From: Colius striatus
Lineage: Eukaryota > Chordata > Aves > Coliiformes > Coliidae
NCBI RefSeq assembly: GCF_028858725.1
Contig: NC_084772.1
Span: 12,345,048 to 12,409,047, forward strand
DNA: 64,000 nucleotides
Direction of reading: 5' to 3'
Shown here: piece after piece, positions 23,964 to 34,895 of the stretch
Layout of the letters: each line of letters starts with the position of its first letter
Position numbering within the stretch: position 1 is the stretch's first letter
Notes under the pieces: model-generated
What the model was told of the DNA's origin: nothing
Databases searched by the model: none
Seen by the model: only the letters and a program-made list of their open reading frames with translations
Translations under genes and position numbers: made by a program

Positions 23964-24073
23964 GTTCACCTTGCCATTAATCCATGTGAAGACCTATTGG
24001 AAGCATCTTCTAGAAACGTAACAGTTTTTAGTCTCCTAATAAATTCTGCTGTGTCCAAGAAGAGCCTGTCCAA
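23964..24073 (+). other. CEBPG: CEBPG exon 2, 5'UTR part
   Basis: The acceptor is a long T-rich tract ending CCTACTAG, and the exon starts with GTTCACC. The only ATG in this leader is the start-stop element at 23984-23989. An in-frame TAG at 24029-24031 confirms that the ATG at 24074 is the first in its frame within this exon. Confidence 0.8.
23984..23989 (+). promoter_or_regulatory. CEBPG: Start-stop upstream ORF (AUG directly followed by UGA)
   Basis: ATGTGA in the predicted 5'UTR forms the smallest possible uORF, 84 nt before the CEBPG start codon. Start-stop elements can hold ribosomes at the AUG and slow downstream translation, as described for ATF4. The context (T at -3, T at +4) is weak, so many ribosomes would scan past. 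Presence in the mRNA depends on the predicted exon boundary. Confidence 0.6.
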
Positions 24074-24526
24074 ATGAGCAAGATATCCCAACAGAACACC
24101 GCTACAGATGCGAACGGAGTCAGCGTGATTCACACCCAGGCACACACCAGTGGTTTGCAGCAGGTTCCCCAGCTGGTGCCCGTCAGTCCTGGTGGTGGAG
24201 GCAAAGCTGTGCCTCCAAGCAAACAGGGAAAGAAAAATTCCTTTGTGGATAGAAACAGTGATGAGTATCGGCAGCGCAGAGAGCGGAACAACATGGCAGT
24301 GAAAAAGAGCCGGTTAAAAAGCAAGCAGAAAGCACAGGACACGCTGCAAAGGGTCAACCAGCTCAAGGAGGAAAATGAACGTTTAGAGGCAAAAATTAAG
24401 CTCCTGACCAAGGAGCTGAGTGTACTGAAAGACTTGTTCCTTGAGCACGCGCACAATCTTGCAGACAATGTGCAACCTGTTGGCACTGAAACCACCACAA
24501 CAAATCCAGAAAACAGTGGACAGTAG
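24074..24526 (+). CDS. CEBPG: CCAAT/enhancer-binding protein gamma (C/EBP-gamma)
   Basis: Complete 150-residue bZIP protein, the same length as human C/EBP-gamma and almost colinear with it (start MSKISQQN, end NSGQ). It is nuclear, lacks an activation domain, and works as a heterodimer partner of C/EBPs and ATF4 in stress responses and in restraining senescence. Residues about 60-84 are the basic region (RNSDEYRQRRERNNMAVKKS). The zipper leucines are L97, L104, L111 and L118, within a coiled coil that runs to about 130. A Gly run lies at 40-43, and the tail is Thr/Asn-rich. The whole CDS lies in one exon. The start codon has C at -3 and A at +4, a weak context, with a start-stop uORF upstream. 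Confidence 0.98.
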   Translation: MSKISQQNTATDANGVSVIHTQAHTSGLQQVPQLVPVSPGGGGKAVPPSKQGKKNSFVDRNSDEYRQRRERNNMAVKKSRLKSKQKAQDTLQRVNQLKEENERLEAKIKLLTKELSVLKDLFLEHAHNLADNVQPVGTETTTTNPENSGQ

Positions 24527-26075
24527 ATGCTGGTGCAACCTTATGAAATGAACTCTGGAGATGCAGCTTGTGGGCAACACCCGTGCAGTAACCAAGCAAA
24601 AACTGTTCTTTTAACCATCATTTTGTGGAGATGATTTTGTGGAGATTTTTTTTCCTTTTAGGTTTAACACTGAAGGTTTGATACAATTAAACCAGAAACT
24701 GCGTAGGGTATTTAAGTATTTTTCTCCTCTGAAAGATTTATCTAGCAAACACAGATCTAAATTCATAGTCAACAAGGAGCTTAGGAATACTAGAGAAATA
24801 GCATTTTCACAGAAACATTCACTTACCTTATAGTCTGCATAAATGGGAGGAGTCCAGTAAGATGGTTCACTGCAGTTTCAGAAAGTCATAATTGGAAATA
24901 ATGTCTTTTAAATACCTTTTAGTGTATTTAAGCCCTTTGTTTTCTCCATTACGGATTACGAAAGTGCAAAGGCTGTGAAGGGTGTTTGCTTTCATTTTTG
25001 GTGGGCTACTTTGAATCTGTAGAGCAAGTCATGTAAAGCACCACTTAAGTCTTTCCTGTCAGGTTATAGTTAATGGGGAGGGTGTAGTAATAGTGAGCTG
25101 CGATGCTTACTGATGTTTTCTAGAAAAATAGCAGTATACTATGATAGTATATCCAGGCAGCTGGCTTCTAAATGGCAAATGAGTCTGAAGCATCATGTAC
25201 AAGAGGTAAAGCAGCATACGGACAAAGCTTGTGTTCACATTGCTCATATGGTGACTGGGGCCTTATGAGAACAAGATTCTGGTTTTCAGAATGCATCAAA
25301 CTGCTACAAAAACCCTGTGCTCTGCAGAATTGCATTCTGGGGTGCAGGTATCAGGGTGAACAAAACGTGCAGCTTGGCTGAGCAATGAGAGGGGTAAGAC
25401 AGCATCTGTTCAGCCAGAACGTATTTTCATGGCTGTTCAGATGTGCAGCCGAGATCTTACAGAAATTCACAGTCACTTTAAAAAATAAATGGCCCTAGTT
25501 TGAATAACTGCTTCAATAGCTATCATACAGTTGGTATGATAAATATCTTCGGTCTTGTTTTATTTTCATAAAAGTTTTTCTATTCCAACTTTTTTAATGC
25601 TAGTGCTAAGTCTTTGCCATGATCCATAGTGCAGTGGTATGTACTATATTGCGGATTTGAACAATACAAGTGAAACAGGAACTTTGATGTAACCTTAATT
25701 TATTTTCATTTTTAAATATTTCATTGATGGTATGGTTGTGTTACATTTAACCTGTGTGTCTGGCTAGTGGACTATAACACTGTCTTAATTTCCCTCCTAC
25801 ACTACCTTTTTCCATAGATGATTTTGTAGGATGCCTGTTTGCCTTGTATCTGTACTTAGGAAGAGAATTTGGTATTATCTCTATGAAGATGCTGTTAAAA
25901 AACAAAACCTTGAAAAGTTGTTTCTGAATTTAAACTTTTAATACATGCACAAAACTTTTATGGATTGTTTTGGATTATGGTAGTCTTTTTACAAAGATAT
26001 GTTTTTGGTTCTAGCTACAGCTTAAGTAGGTAGGGTTGAAATATCAGAAGCTAATAAAAAACCTTTTGCTTCCAG
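24527..26075 (+). other. CEBPG: CEBPG 3' untranslated region (predicted)
   Basis: AT-rich sequence downstream of the stop codon, with AATAAA at 25484-25489 and at 26053-26058. The second lies upstream of a T/G-rich stretch and would give a 3'UTR of about 1.55 kb. Use of one or both sites is unproven. Confidence 0.55.
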
Positions 26076-29000
26076 TGCTGGCCTGATTTTTCCTGTCCCT
26101 TCTCTGTTTCCCTCAAATGCAGAGATGCCCACTGCAAGCAGCTAGCTTTGAGAACTCAATGCATCAGTTTCTATTCCTGTCTTCTACTCAGGTTTTTACT
26201 CAATGGAAAAGAATCAGAAACTCATTACAGTTTTGTCTGAATCCCGATTTAACAAAAAACAAAACCCAAAATTAGACTCAAAATATACTGCATTTAAAGG
26301 GGGGAAGGCACAGAGCATCTACAAGGAAAAAGATGACCTGAAAGCATCTCACTTGTTAACTGTTTACCTACTCTGGTGCAGGAGAGAGGAGCAGTCTCTT
26401 CTTTCAGCAGGGAAGGAGAACACCCATACCTGGGTGACTTGTCTTCTTCCTAAAGAAGGGCTGGAATAACTATATAACTACACAAGAAATTTTTAGTGTA
26501 GGCCTCTAAAAGTGAAAGTTTTTCTTTTCACATGTTTTTCTTAACAACTCTGGACTGTGACAGAACACAGTGCTTGTCCCTATGAGGAGCATTACAGTAA
26601 TACACGTTTCACCAGGAGTCCTTATTCCCATTCTCTCACTGTACTACTAAGAACGGGTCTACTCCAGCCTCCACCAGCAGCAGGATGCTCTACCACTTTT
26701 AACTATGTCCTGGAGCTGCAGCAGCATGGTTGGCATGGCAGATAAATCCAGAGTGCATCCAACCCCAAGGAGCTGAAGCAATTTAAATACATCAATTCAG
26801 AAGTGCTCAGACCTTTCTGAACACACAGGCTTGTTCAATGTAACACACTCTTTCTGTTATTTTCGTCCCATTGTATTTGAGTCTGCACCAAAGGGAAGAG
26901 GTATTTGGGAAAACATGATACCTAGCAGCCTAAAATATCCTAACAATAAAAAAGAAACTTTGCTGTAACCTGTATTTTCCCCCACTAATATATTCTAAGT
27001 GTTTTCAGTGTCACTTTGCCTTTTTTTAAAGGCTACCTTCCCAGCCAGCACCCTGCCCTGCCCTGCCCGGTTAGAAAAAAGTTCTAATTCCCTTTTTGCC
27101 CAAGTGTAAAAAAGTTACTGGAATTACAGAATAAACTTCTGGAAGGAAGGATTACATTTATAATCACCAAGCTCATGGGCCTGGTTATGAAGGAAAATGG
27201 GAGACTGCACCATCCCTGACTGAAACACATCCGTGTCTGGGGCAAGCAGCGAGCAGAGCAGGCAGTGACGGGAGCGAGTGCCTCCCCCGGAACCGCCGCA
27301 GCGGCACTTCGCTGGTACATGTCGAAGCAGAACCAGTTCTGCCTCCTGCAGCACATCAGATTGCTCGACCTGTTCTGCAGCAGCAGAGCCCAGTATTTGA
27401 AAGGCCTGTTAACTAGACTGGGGTTACAGCTCAGTTGAAACGATTCCAAACCTCTTTTTTTTCTGTTTTGAAAACCTGCAAAGTGATATTTTAAAATGGT
27501 GAGTGCTACTGAGTGCCAGCAACAGCCGGTCTCGGAGCGCCCAAAACAGGGAGTGATCCCATGGGTGTGCTCAGAGCACGCCACAGGAAAGCACTTGGAC
27601 CTGGAAGGAACAAGGCTGAGGCCACGAGCACTGTCTTAGACTGAAAAGACCTGCCATGTTTTAGGGGAAGGCAAGTCCGGAGCAGTGCCAGTGTAGTTTT
27701 TGTGCTCTCCTGTCTGCAAAGCTACCAAAACAAAGCCTTATATCTGCTGCACAAGAATAAGACTTGCAGTCACCACAGAAGGAAGCCTTAGTACAGCTGC
27801 ACATACAAGCTGCTGATCTCACACTCTCCTCGTCCCTTCACATCGAGACCTCCCGCACTTACCTCTTACACACCAGTTCTGAGCAAACGTTAAAAAATGT
27901 AAATAGGCTTATTTGTTAATCAAGTGACATTAAACATCCGGAATGAAGTCCCTGGATCATTTCAGAAGGTGTCTTAGTCTCCCACATGCAGATTCCTGTT
28001 TAGCAATGGGCCACCAAGCTTTTAGGAATGGTTAAAATGGTAAAGATCAGGTTCTTATCACACAGATCAACCCAAGTAGAAAAATGAGCTCTCCATAAAG
28101 CAACACATTTGTCACTTTTTAAGGAAATTATTCAGACCTAAATCCAGTCCCAGGTAAGGGGCACAAAGGCAGTAACATGGTAGTTTTTGACACTAGCCAA
28201 GCCCATATTGTGTTGGTCCCAGCGCCTGCGTGCCAGCTTCAGGGAGTAAGCAAAGGAACCAAGAAGCTGAGACCGTACATCAGCCAATCCCTTCACAGCA
28301 GGAAAATGCTCATCTGGCAAGCAGTGAGCCCCAGAAAGGCCTTGACATCCTGCTGTGACTTCAGCTCTCCCTGACATGGCAGAGACATGTTCTGAAGTGG
28401 CTTTGCAGTTAAACTGTGCAATGGAGCCTGAAGACTGAACAGGAGTTTTGATGTGTTCATAAAGTGAGCAAGATTATTTTCATGTAGTTGCAGCAACTAG
28501 CACTATTTTATGATGCAAGAAGTGTATTTATTCTCCTGCAGGCTGCTGAACACCTACAGGAAAGAAAGGCTTCTCTGGGTAATTTAAATCCTGCATGAAT
28601 GGAAAATCATTTAATGATCATTATTAATGTGTTTGTGGAGTATCCAAATAAAATCTACACGATTTCTTTCCAAACTGGCTAACACTCTACAGTTAAAAAT
28701 AACTATCATTCTTTAGAGCATATGCTGCTGAATGACCCTGAGCCCCAAAGCAAAGAGACTCCCCTTCTGGCAATTTCCGAGGCTTGTGAACACCACAGCA
28801 ATCCGTGTTTTTAAGGAAAAAAAAATAGATGGACAAATCTAATAAGCATTGGGCTGTGTGTGAAGGATCAATACACCCACTACCCAGAGCAAAAAAATCT
28901 GGCTAATGAAGGGTCAAAATTTCCAGAGCACTAAGTGGTAGAAAGGTCAGATAACAAAGCAGGAACAGGAGCAGAAGAGCATAATGATCACAAAATTGTG

Positions 29001-29214
29001 AGCATAAGTAATGCCAAGGATGATGTTTAATGACAACCTGATTCTGCTTACTCCATTGATACTGAAATAAGAAAGACGTGCCGTAGTGTTTACTGAGAAC
29101 AGATGATTTTTCTTCCGTGTTTTTTGCCGTACTTGTGATAAAGTTTAAAAAAAAGAACTCATATTGCTGCAACTGCTGACAGCATTCAGAGAATCCATTT
29201 GGTATTTTAAAGAG
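26076..29214. other. Tail-to-tail spacer between CEBPG and PEPD
   Basis: About 3 kb between the predicted ends of two convergent genes. No gene is recognised. The longest frame (27084-27584, minus) has no familiar motif. A minus-strand AATAAA at 28527-28532 could be a distal PEPD poly(A) site. Confidence 0.6.
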
Positions 29215-29537
29215 TCACAATCATCAAAACCCAGCTTTAATTGCAACATATGTCTGAGCTGAGATTTGACAGAAGTATAAGCCCCACTGATAATGGAGCA
29301 GGGTTACTCAGGTGGCACTTGGTAATGTAAACTGCTGATTGCAAGGAGCAGCACTGAGTTACTTGCATATCAAATGCTAAAGCTTTCTACCTTAATTTTT
29401 AGTGAATGAATCATTCCGGATAATAGCCTGCCTACCTCTCTTGCTATTAAGAATTGGATGCACTTAATTTTATATGCTGCAGTATTAAATCAGAACGATG
29501 ACTGATTAGTGTGAGACAGCGAGTATCATCCTGAAGT
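29215..29537 (-). other. PEPD: PEPD 3' untranslated region (predicted)
   Basis: Downstream of the PEPD stop codon, a minus-strand ATTAAA lies at 29236-29241, followed by a G/T-rich stretch. This gives a 3'UTR of about 320 nt. An AATAAA at 28527-28532 would give about 1 kb instead. The choice is uncertain. Confidence 0.45.
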
Positions 29538-29687
29538 CTACTGCTTTTGGGTGGAGAGGCAGTCAAATGACTTGGCACTGCTTTGGCCTTCTGCCATGAA
29601 AGCCTCTATTTCTTCAACAGTACGTGGGACGCATGTTAGCAGCTCCATTCCACTGGCTGTCACTGCGATGTCGTCCTCGATCCGGAC
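29538..29687 (-). CDS. PEPD: Prolidase (Xaa-Pro dipeptidase), last coding exon
   Basis: Encodes 49 residues and a TAG stop. It starts [20 protein letters not shown] and continues with [12 protein letters not shown], colinear with the human C-terminus. The glutamate in VRIED is the last ligand of the two-manganese centre of this pita-bread metallopeptidase (E452 in human). The acceptor is CAG at 29688-29690, and the codon phase (0) agrees with the preceding exon. After EEIEAFMA the tail differs from human and is about four residues longer. Prolidase is a cytosolic homodimer that splits dipeptides with C-terminal proline or hydroxyproline, important in collagen turnover. The gene is convergent with CEBPG. 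Confidence 0.95.
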   Translation of the reverse strand, partial: VRIEDDIAVTASGMELLTCVPRTVEEIEAFMAEGQSSAKSFDCLSTQKQ

Positions 29688-31462
29688 CTGTTACAGAGAA
29701 CATGGGATTACCAGGGTATCCCAGCTGGCTGTGAGCGTTAGTGGGAGCATGAGGTGCGTTTGAGTCGGTGGTGCTCATGCAACACCAGGCACAGCAACAC
29801 ACGCTGCAAGCATTGGAACTGCCCGTCACCATCAGCACTGTGGCACGGGGCTGTCTGGGGTCCAGCTCCCCTTGGGCCACTATCCCCTGTCACCCTCCTG
29901 GGGCCACACAAGCTCCACGGTGCCGTGGCAGAGCGGCCTCACAGGTGACTTGAGTGGTGCCTCGGGACGGGCTGAGCGAGATGCTGCTCGGTGAGCTTAT
30001 GCTGCACAAATGCACAAGGACAATAAATGTCAACCCTTGACAACAGGAACAGCAAAGGAACATTCTCCCCTAAATTTGCATTGAGCCTTGCTAGAGACAG
30101 GCTCAGCAATGGTGCCTCCTGATGCCCCAAGTGCCTGTTCTCAAAGCGTTCCTGTTGCTAAGCCACAGTGAGCTGCTCTTTGCTCTTAAATGTCACATTC
30201 TTTTTTCTCTAAACACAATAAACCGTCAGAGGAGTAACTGCAACATGAACTAGCTGGTAGCTGATATTCAGAACACTGAATTTTGAGCTGTCCTAAGCAG
30301 GTCAGACATTCCTTTTAAAATACGATCACTACATTTCAAACCATGCAAGGAAAAAGCAGGTCCTCTCAGTTTTCCAGCTCTTGTTCTGTTAAAATGAAAA
30401 GTATGCTCCATTTCTATTTGACTCTAGTCTCCTCTTACCAGTAAATATGCCTACACAGTCATTTCCCGTTATCTTATCAGAAAAATGTTAGTAAGTCGCT
30501 AAGCTGCAATAAAAGCAATTTTAGTAAGGTGTAAATCCAAGAGAACACAAACTCTGGGGACTCCCACCTTACAGTTCCTTTAATTGTTTCTGACCTCTTG
30601 ACATTTTCAACTAAAAATAAAGCTGGTTAACATTTATACTTCTGATTGCAAAATAATCTATTTGTTCAAACAAAATGAGTCATCCAGTCCTTATTAAACT
30701 GTTTAATGATGTCTTTGCCAGATTATTTATTTTACTTGGTATCAAGTTAAGCGTATTATAAAGCGGAATTAAATAAACAAACTCCATTGAGTTCACACAT
30801 TTGATTTAGACAGCTGTAAATTTGAAAGCCGTGAGACTCTTGACACTTGGTGTGCCTGAAAGGCCAGTGCCTTGCTGCCCAGAGGAAGTCAGCAACACAC
30901 TGAACAGCTTTATGCACTTGAACAGATTTTACCAGGGTGGGTTTTTAGATTCATTGCTTTGAATGTAGCTAGCTGAGCAAAAAATAATCCCAAGGATTCA
31001 CGAGATGGTTGCATTCCATCTAAAGGTGAATCCTGCTCTCTGTCTCATAACAGCAGCCCTCAGCATCTGTCCTGCTAAGTCTTGGGCCTGGCCACAGCCT
31101 GGCTGGGTATATCGGCCCTTGCCAAAGACCTCCTGGTATCAGGCAAGCACTGCGACAGTGCCAGAACCCAGGGGATGGATCTGGTGTCATGGTTAAAGCC
31201 AAAGCATCATGCTGGCAAGCACACCAATGTAATTGGAGCTGGGCACAGTGTTGAGTGGAAAATAAAACTGTTTAGTGCAAAAGTGAGTCTGAGAGAAGAG
31301 GAGAAACCAGCCAAAGCTAGAGCTGATTCTGCCTATGGAGAGAGCCTCTTCCTGAGCACTGCCGGCTTCACAAACCTTCAGCTGCTTGAGCTGAAATTCC
31401 CCAGTGTATCTGCCACACAGAAGTACCAGCTACAATTCATCTGCTTAACCAGTAAGGTTAGC

Positions 31463-31476
31463 AAAAAAAAAAAAAA
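31463..31476 (+). repeat. Poly(A) run
   Basis: Fourteen consecutive A residues followed by GG and more A residues, just before the purine-rich stretch. Similar runs occur at 50881-50895 and 52877-52897. Confidence 0.9.
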
Positions 31477-33654
31477 GGAAAAAAATATTGGTGTTTTCCA
31501 GTTCAGTGTTTCATGTCTGAACCAATAATGCAGCAGTCTGAGAGGATGGATAGAGCTGAAAGCAGAGCAGACGAAGGTCAGACTAAGAAGGAGGGGGAAG
31601 AACATATAGGACAAGGCATTTGTCAATGATGTGCCCTATCTAGGCCACAAGAGAAAATTCAGATGAGGAAGGAGCTGGAAAGTGGAGTTGGCATGATGAA
31701 ATGAGCTGAGGGAAGATACAGTGGAGCGAGTCAGGATTGACAGAGAGATGGGGTTGGCTAAGGAGTCCAGGAAGGGAGAGCTGAGGGCGGCGAGAAGGAA
31801 GATATGAGGAGAGTGCAGGGGGGTGCTGGGGCCACTGAAGCCAGGGAACTGAGAGTTCCCAAATGATGGAGGATGGGGAAACCCATTAATCTGAATGCCA
31901 CACACAGCAACTCATCATATAGGAGAAACATTGTCAGGAGATCACATAATCAATGCACAGGTGTGGACTGCTGTGAAACGCAGGAGAGCCAGCACTGTCA
32001 CACCAGCAACTGCAAATGGGTTTTGGGAGGTAGCTGGAGGCACACAGACCCACTGCTCTCATCGGGCCTCACTCATTAGTCCTAGGAAAGCTCCAGCTCT
32101 TTCTCCAGGCTCTAACCATTTCTCTGCCTGGATGAATCTCACCTGAAATGGATGGTTGCTATAATAGAGAAGACAGACTTTTCAGTCTCAGTGCACAGTT
32201 TTCCTTTGCTTGAAAAAAAGTGCAGAGGAAGGCAAGGAGGAGGAATGTTTTTCATTTGCTCTTTTCCTTCACACCTTCCAAGCTTCACCCTGAGCTTAAG
32301 CTCAGCAGCAGCAAGAAGCAGCTTCAGAGGACCTGCAAAACCTTCCCTACAGGAGAGCCCGGTATTTGGTCTTGTCTGCTGTCCAAATGGATAAAAGATG
32401 CTGGATCTGCCTGGCGAGGCTCACTGGCTTGGGACTGCCTTTCCCAGTGGGGGACAGTGGTTATGAAACTTGCTCTCAGAGCTGTCCCTGTTTGCAGACT
32501 CTTTGTTCAAAACCACTGCTCGTTTCAGAGATACAGAGTGGTTTGTAATTGGACATGGCTTAAAGGAACAGCAAACTGAGGTGTGAGGTTCAGCAGCTTT
32601 CAGAGCGCTCTGCAAATGCCCCAGGGGGGGCTTTGCTTTTCAAGTGTGCAATGGCATACTTCCAAAAGCACTCCTGCAATGTGAAGTGGCCAGGCATACC
32701 AAGACTGTCCCTAAAATGCCTTTTTCTCATCAAGGATAGTAGCATGATCTGCCTATATAGACCCAATTGCACAACTGCCTAACACCAGCAGCAGACCATC
32801 ATGTGGCTTGAATGGACTCAACTCTGTCCCAAAGCAGGGCTGTGCGGGCACAGCCAAGGACAGCATAGGGGTTAAACACCAGGGCTGCTGTCAGCTATAT
32901 ATACAGCCTCGCACTTTGTCCTGACTTACTAATACAGTCATGCTCCCCAGAGCCTCCTGTGTTATCTTCCAAGGGAAGGGGGTTGTAGCACTCATTCATT
33001 TCTTTTGGATGATGATATATATATAAGGCTTTTGAGAATCAAGAAACTATTTTGGCCACTTAAATAGTCCAGATTTGCACAATGACAGATCCCAGATGTG
33101 ATTAAAAAAGATCACTTTTTAATCTATTGAGCATTTGTTTGGTTATGGTTGTGGAAAGTAGAAATGCTAGTGTTGCAAGATCGTAAGAGTGGGAGACACA
33201 CATGGGAAATGATGACAGGACATGAGCTACAGATGCCACCCCACAGAGTAAACTAGCACACGTGCTCTGGTCTGGCCAGAGGATCCATGTGCCTAGTTTT
33301 ACACCTAGTATCTTACAGAGGTGGATGCATGTAGCCCAATGGACTCACTTCGCCTCAACCATCGACTCATGAGTAACTTTTAATAGAGCAAACTTGCCAC
33401 AAGCAGGGTTTGACTTCTGTATTTCAGGGGGACTGGTTAGGAAATAGAGCTGCTCTCACATCAAACCCAGGGACAGGCTGGTACATTACAGGGTCAGTGG
33501 TGATACTTTTCTGTTGCTAAAATGTTTTCGGTAGGGGCTAATAGGCTCTGTGCTACACAATGACTCCTCATGCTGCCAGTCTTCCCTCTTCTTATTCACA
33601 AGCAAATCCTCAGATCAGATACACTTTATTTTAAAGGTCCATATATAAACATTT

Positions 33655-33790
33655 TATAAAAGAAGATGAAGATTAGTAGGGTGAGACGGTGTGTTTTATT
33701 AGATCAACTGATATGGCTGGAAAAAGAAGCTTCAGGCACACAGTCCCTTCATCCAGGCTCAAAAAGAAGCAATAAACTAGAAGCTAAATA
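33655..33790. repeat. Relic of an ancient amniote interspersed repeat
   Basis: The blocks GGTGAGACGG, TTTTATTAGATCAACTGAT, AAGAAGCTTCAGGCACACAG and CCCTTCATCCAGGCTC follow the order of a repeat I know from turtles and other amniotes (TTTTATTGGACCAACT, GACAAGCTTTCGAG, CACAGAGCTCTTCTTCAGG). I cannot give its family name with certainty. Confidence 0.5.
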
Positions 33791-34751
33791 CAGGTTAGAA
33801 ATAACTGCTCTTAGTTTAACCTAATTATGTTAATTATACAACTTGAGAGAAAAGAGTTAAAGAAGGTTTATAAGCAACTAGTTGCTGTTCTTGGGTTGCC
33901 TACAACTATCGCTTTTCCTTACAAGGACTTTAAAGAAAGTTGTATATTTCATTATGACAATTGCTCTTTTAATGAAAACTTTTCCAAAAAATGCTGTGTA
34001 GCATTATGACTGCTGCATAATATGAAATGTTAAAAAGCAGAAGAGTGTAATATTTATTGCCTAGTAAACTATTTCATTCCACAACACATATTCACTGTAA
34101 ACCCAGAAACTTCTGAGAATAACCCAAATCAAGGCAGAAACAACTGCATGCCTCTGTGAATCAAAGGTAGAAGCAATTAAATATCCTGCTTTCTATTGGA
34201 TTTAACATTTGTTCCCGAGTAAGGGAAACACTATTGTTTTGAAAAATACTGTAGCACTAGCGGATCTTCAAGGCCCTGGGCTTTGTAAATCTATTTAACT
34301 TCTAAATGAGAAAAATCTGCAAATGAAAGAAAATAATGTATTTAACATTTTGCTGTCTTTCAGCATTTTTTCTAAGTTGCATAGAGTTTTCACATATTAA
34401 GTCTAATGCTAGCTCTACAAGTCTTAGGGAAAGGTAAAGCTTGAACAGAGACTGAAAAAGACTGAACAGTGTTTACTGTGTCCTTGAGAAAATTTCATCT
34501 AAACTGCATGAATCCGTAATCAGCTCATGAAGAATGGCAATGTCAAACCCTACAGGGCAGCATTTGAAGTCAGTATTTCCCCTTCCCTGAGGAATCATCT
34601 GCTTTTCCTGAGCAATATATACAACTGCATACATGTACCTCTGTTTGCACATCTATGTTTACGAGCGCGGCGTGGGCAGAGTCCAGGCAGAGCAGAGGTG
34701 CCCTGGGACGGGCACCACGCCAGCACCCAACAGCAGCCCTTGCCCCACAGA

Positions 34752-34895
34752 ACTTATGACCTCAGTAGATTGGACCTTAGTTTTGCAGATAGAGAACTGA
34801 AGTACATGTGACTAAATGACTTCCCAAAATTGGCTGAGGAAGATAGTGAAGGATTGAACTCAACAGCTGTCAAGTACAGAGTTTAGGGCTCCAGA
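34752..34895 (-). repeat. Ancient MIR-like SINE relic
   Basis: Contains TTTTGCAGATAGAGAACTGA, then GTGACTAAATGACTTCCCAAA and GGATTGAACTCA, in the order of a reverse-oriented MIR element (TTTACAGATGAGGAAACTGAGG, GACTTGCCCAAGGTCA, GGATTCGAACCCA). Confidence 0.65.
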
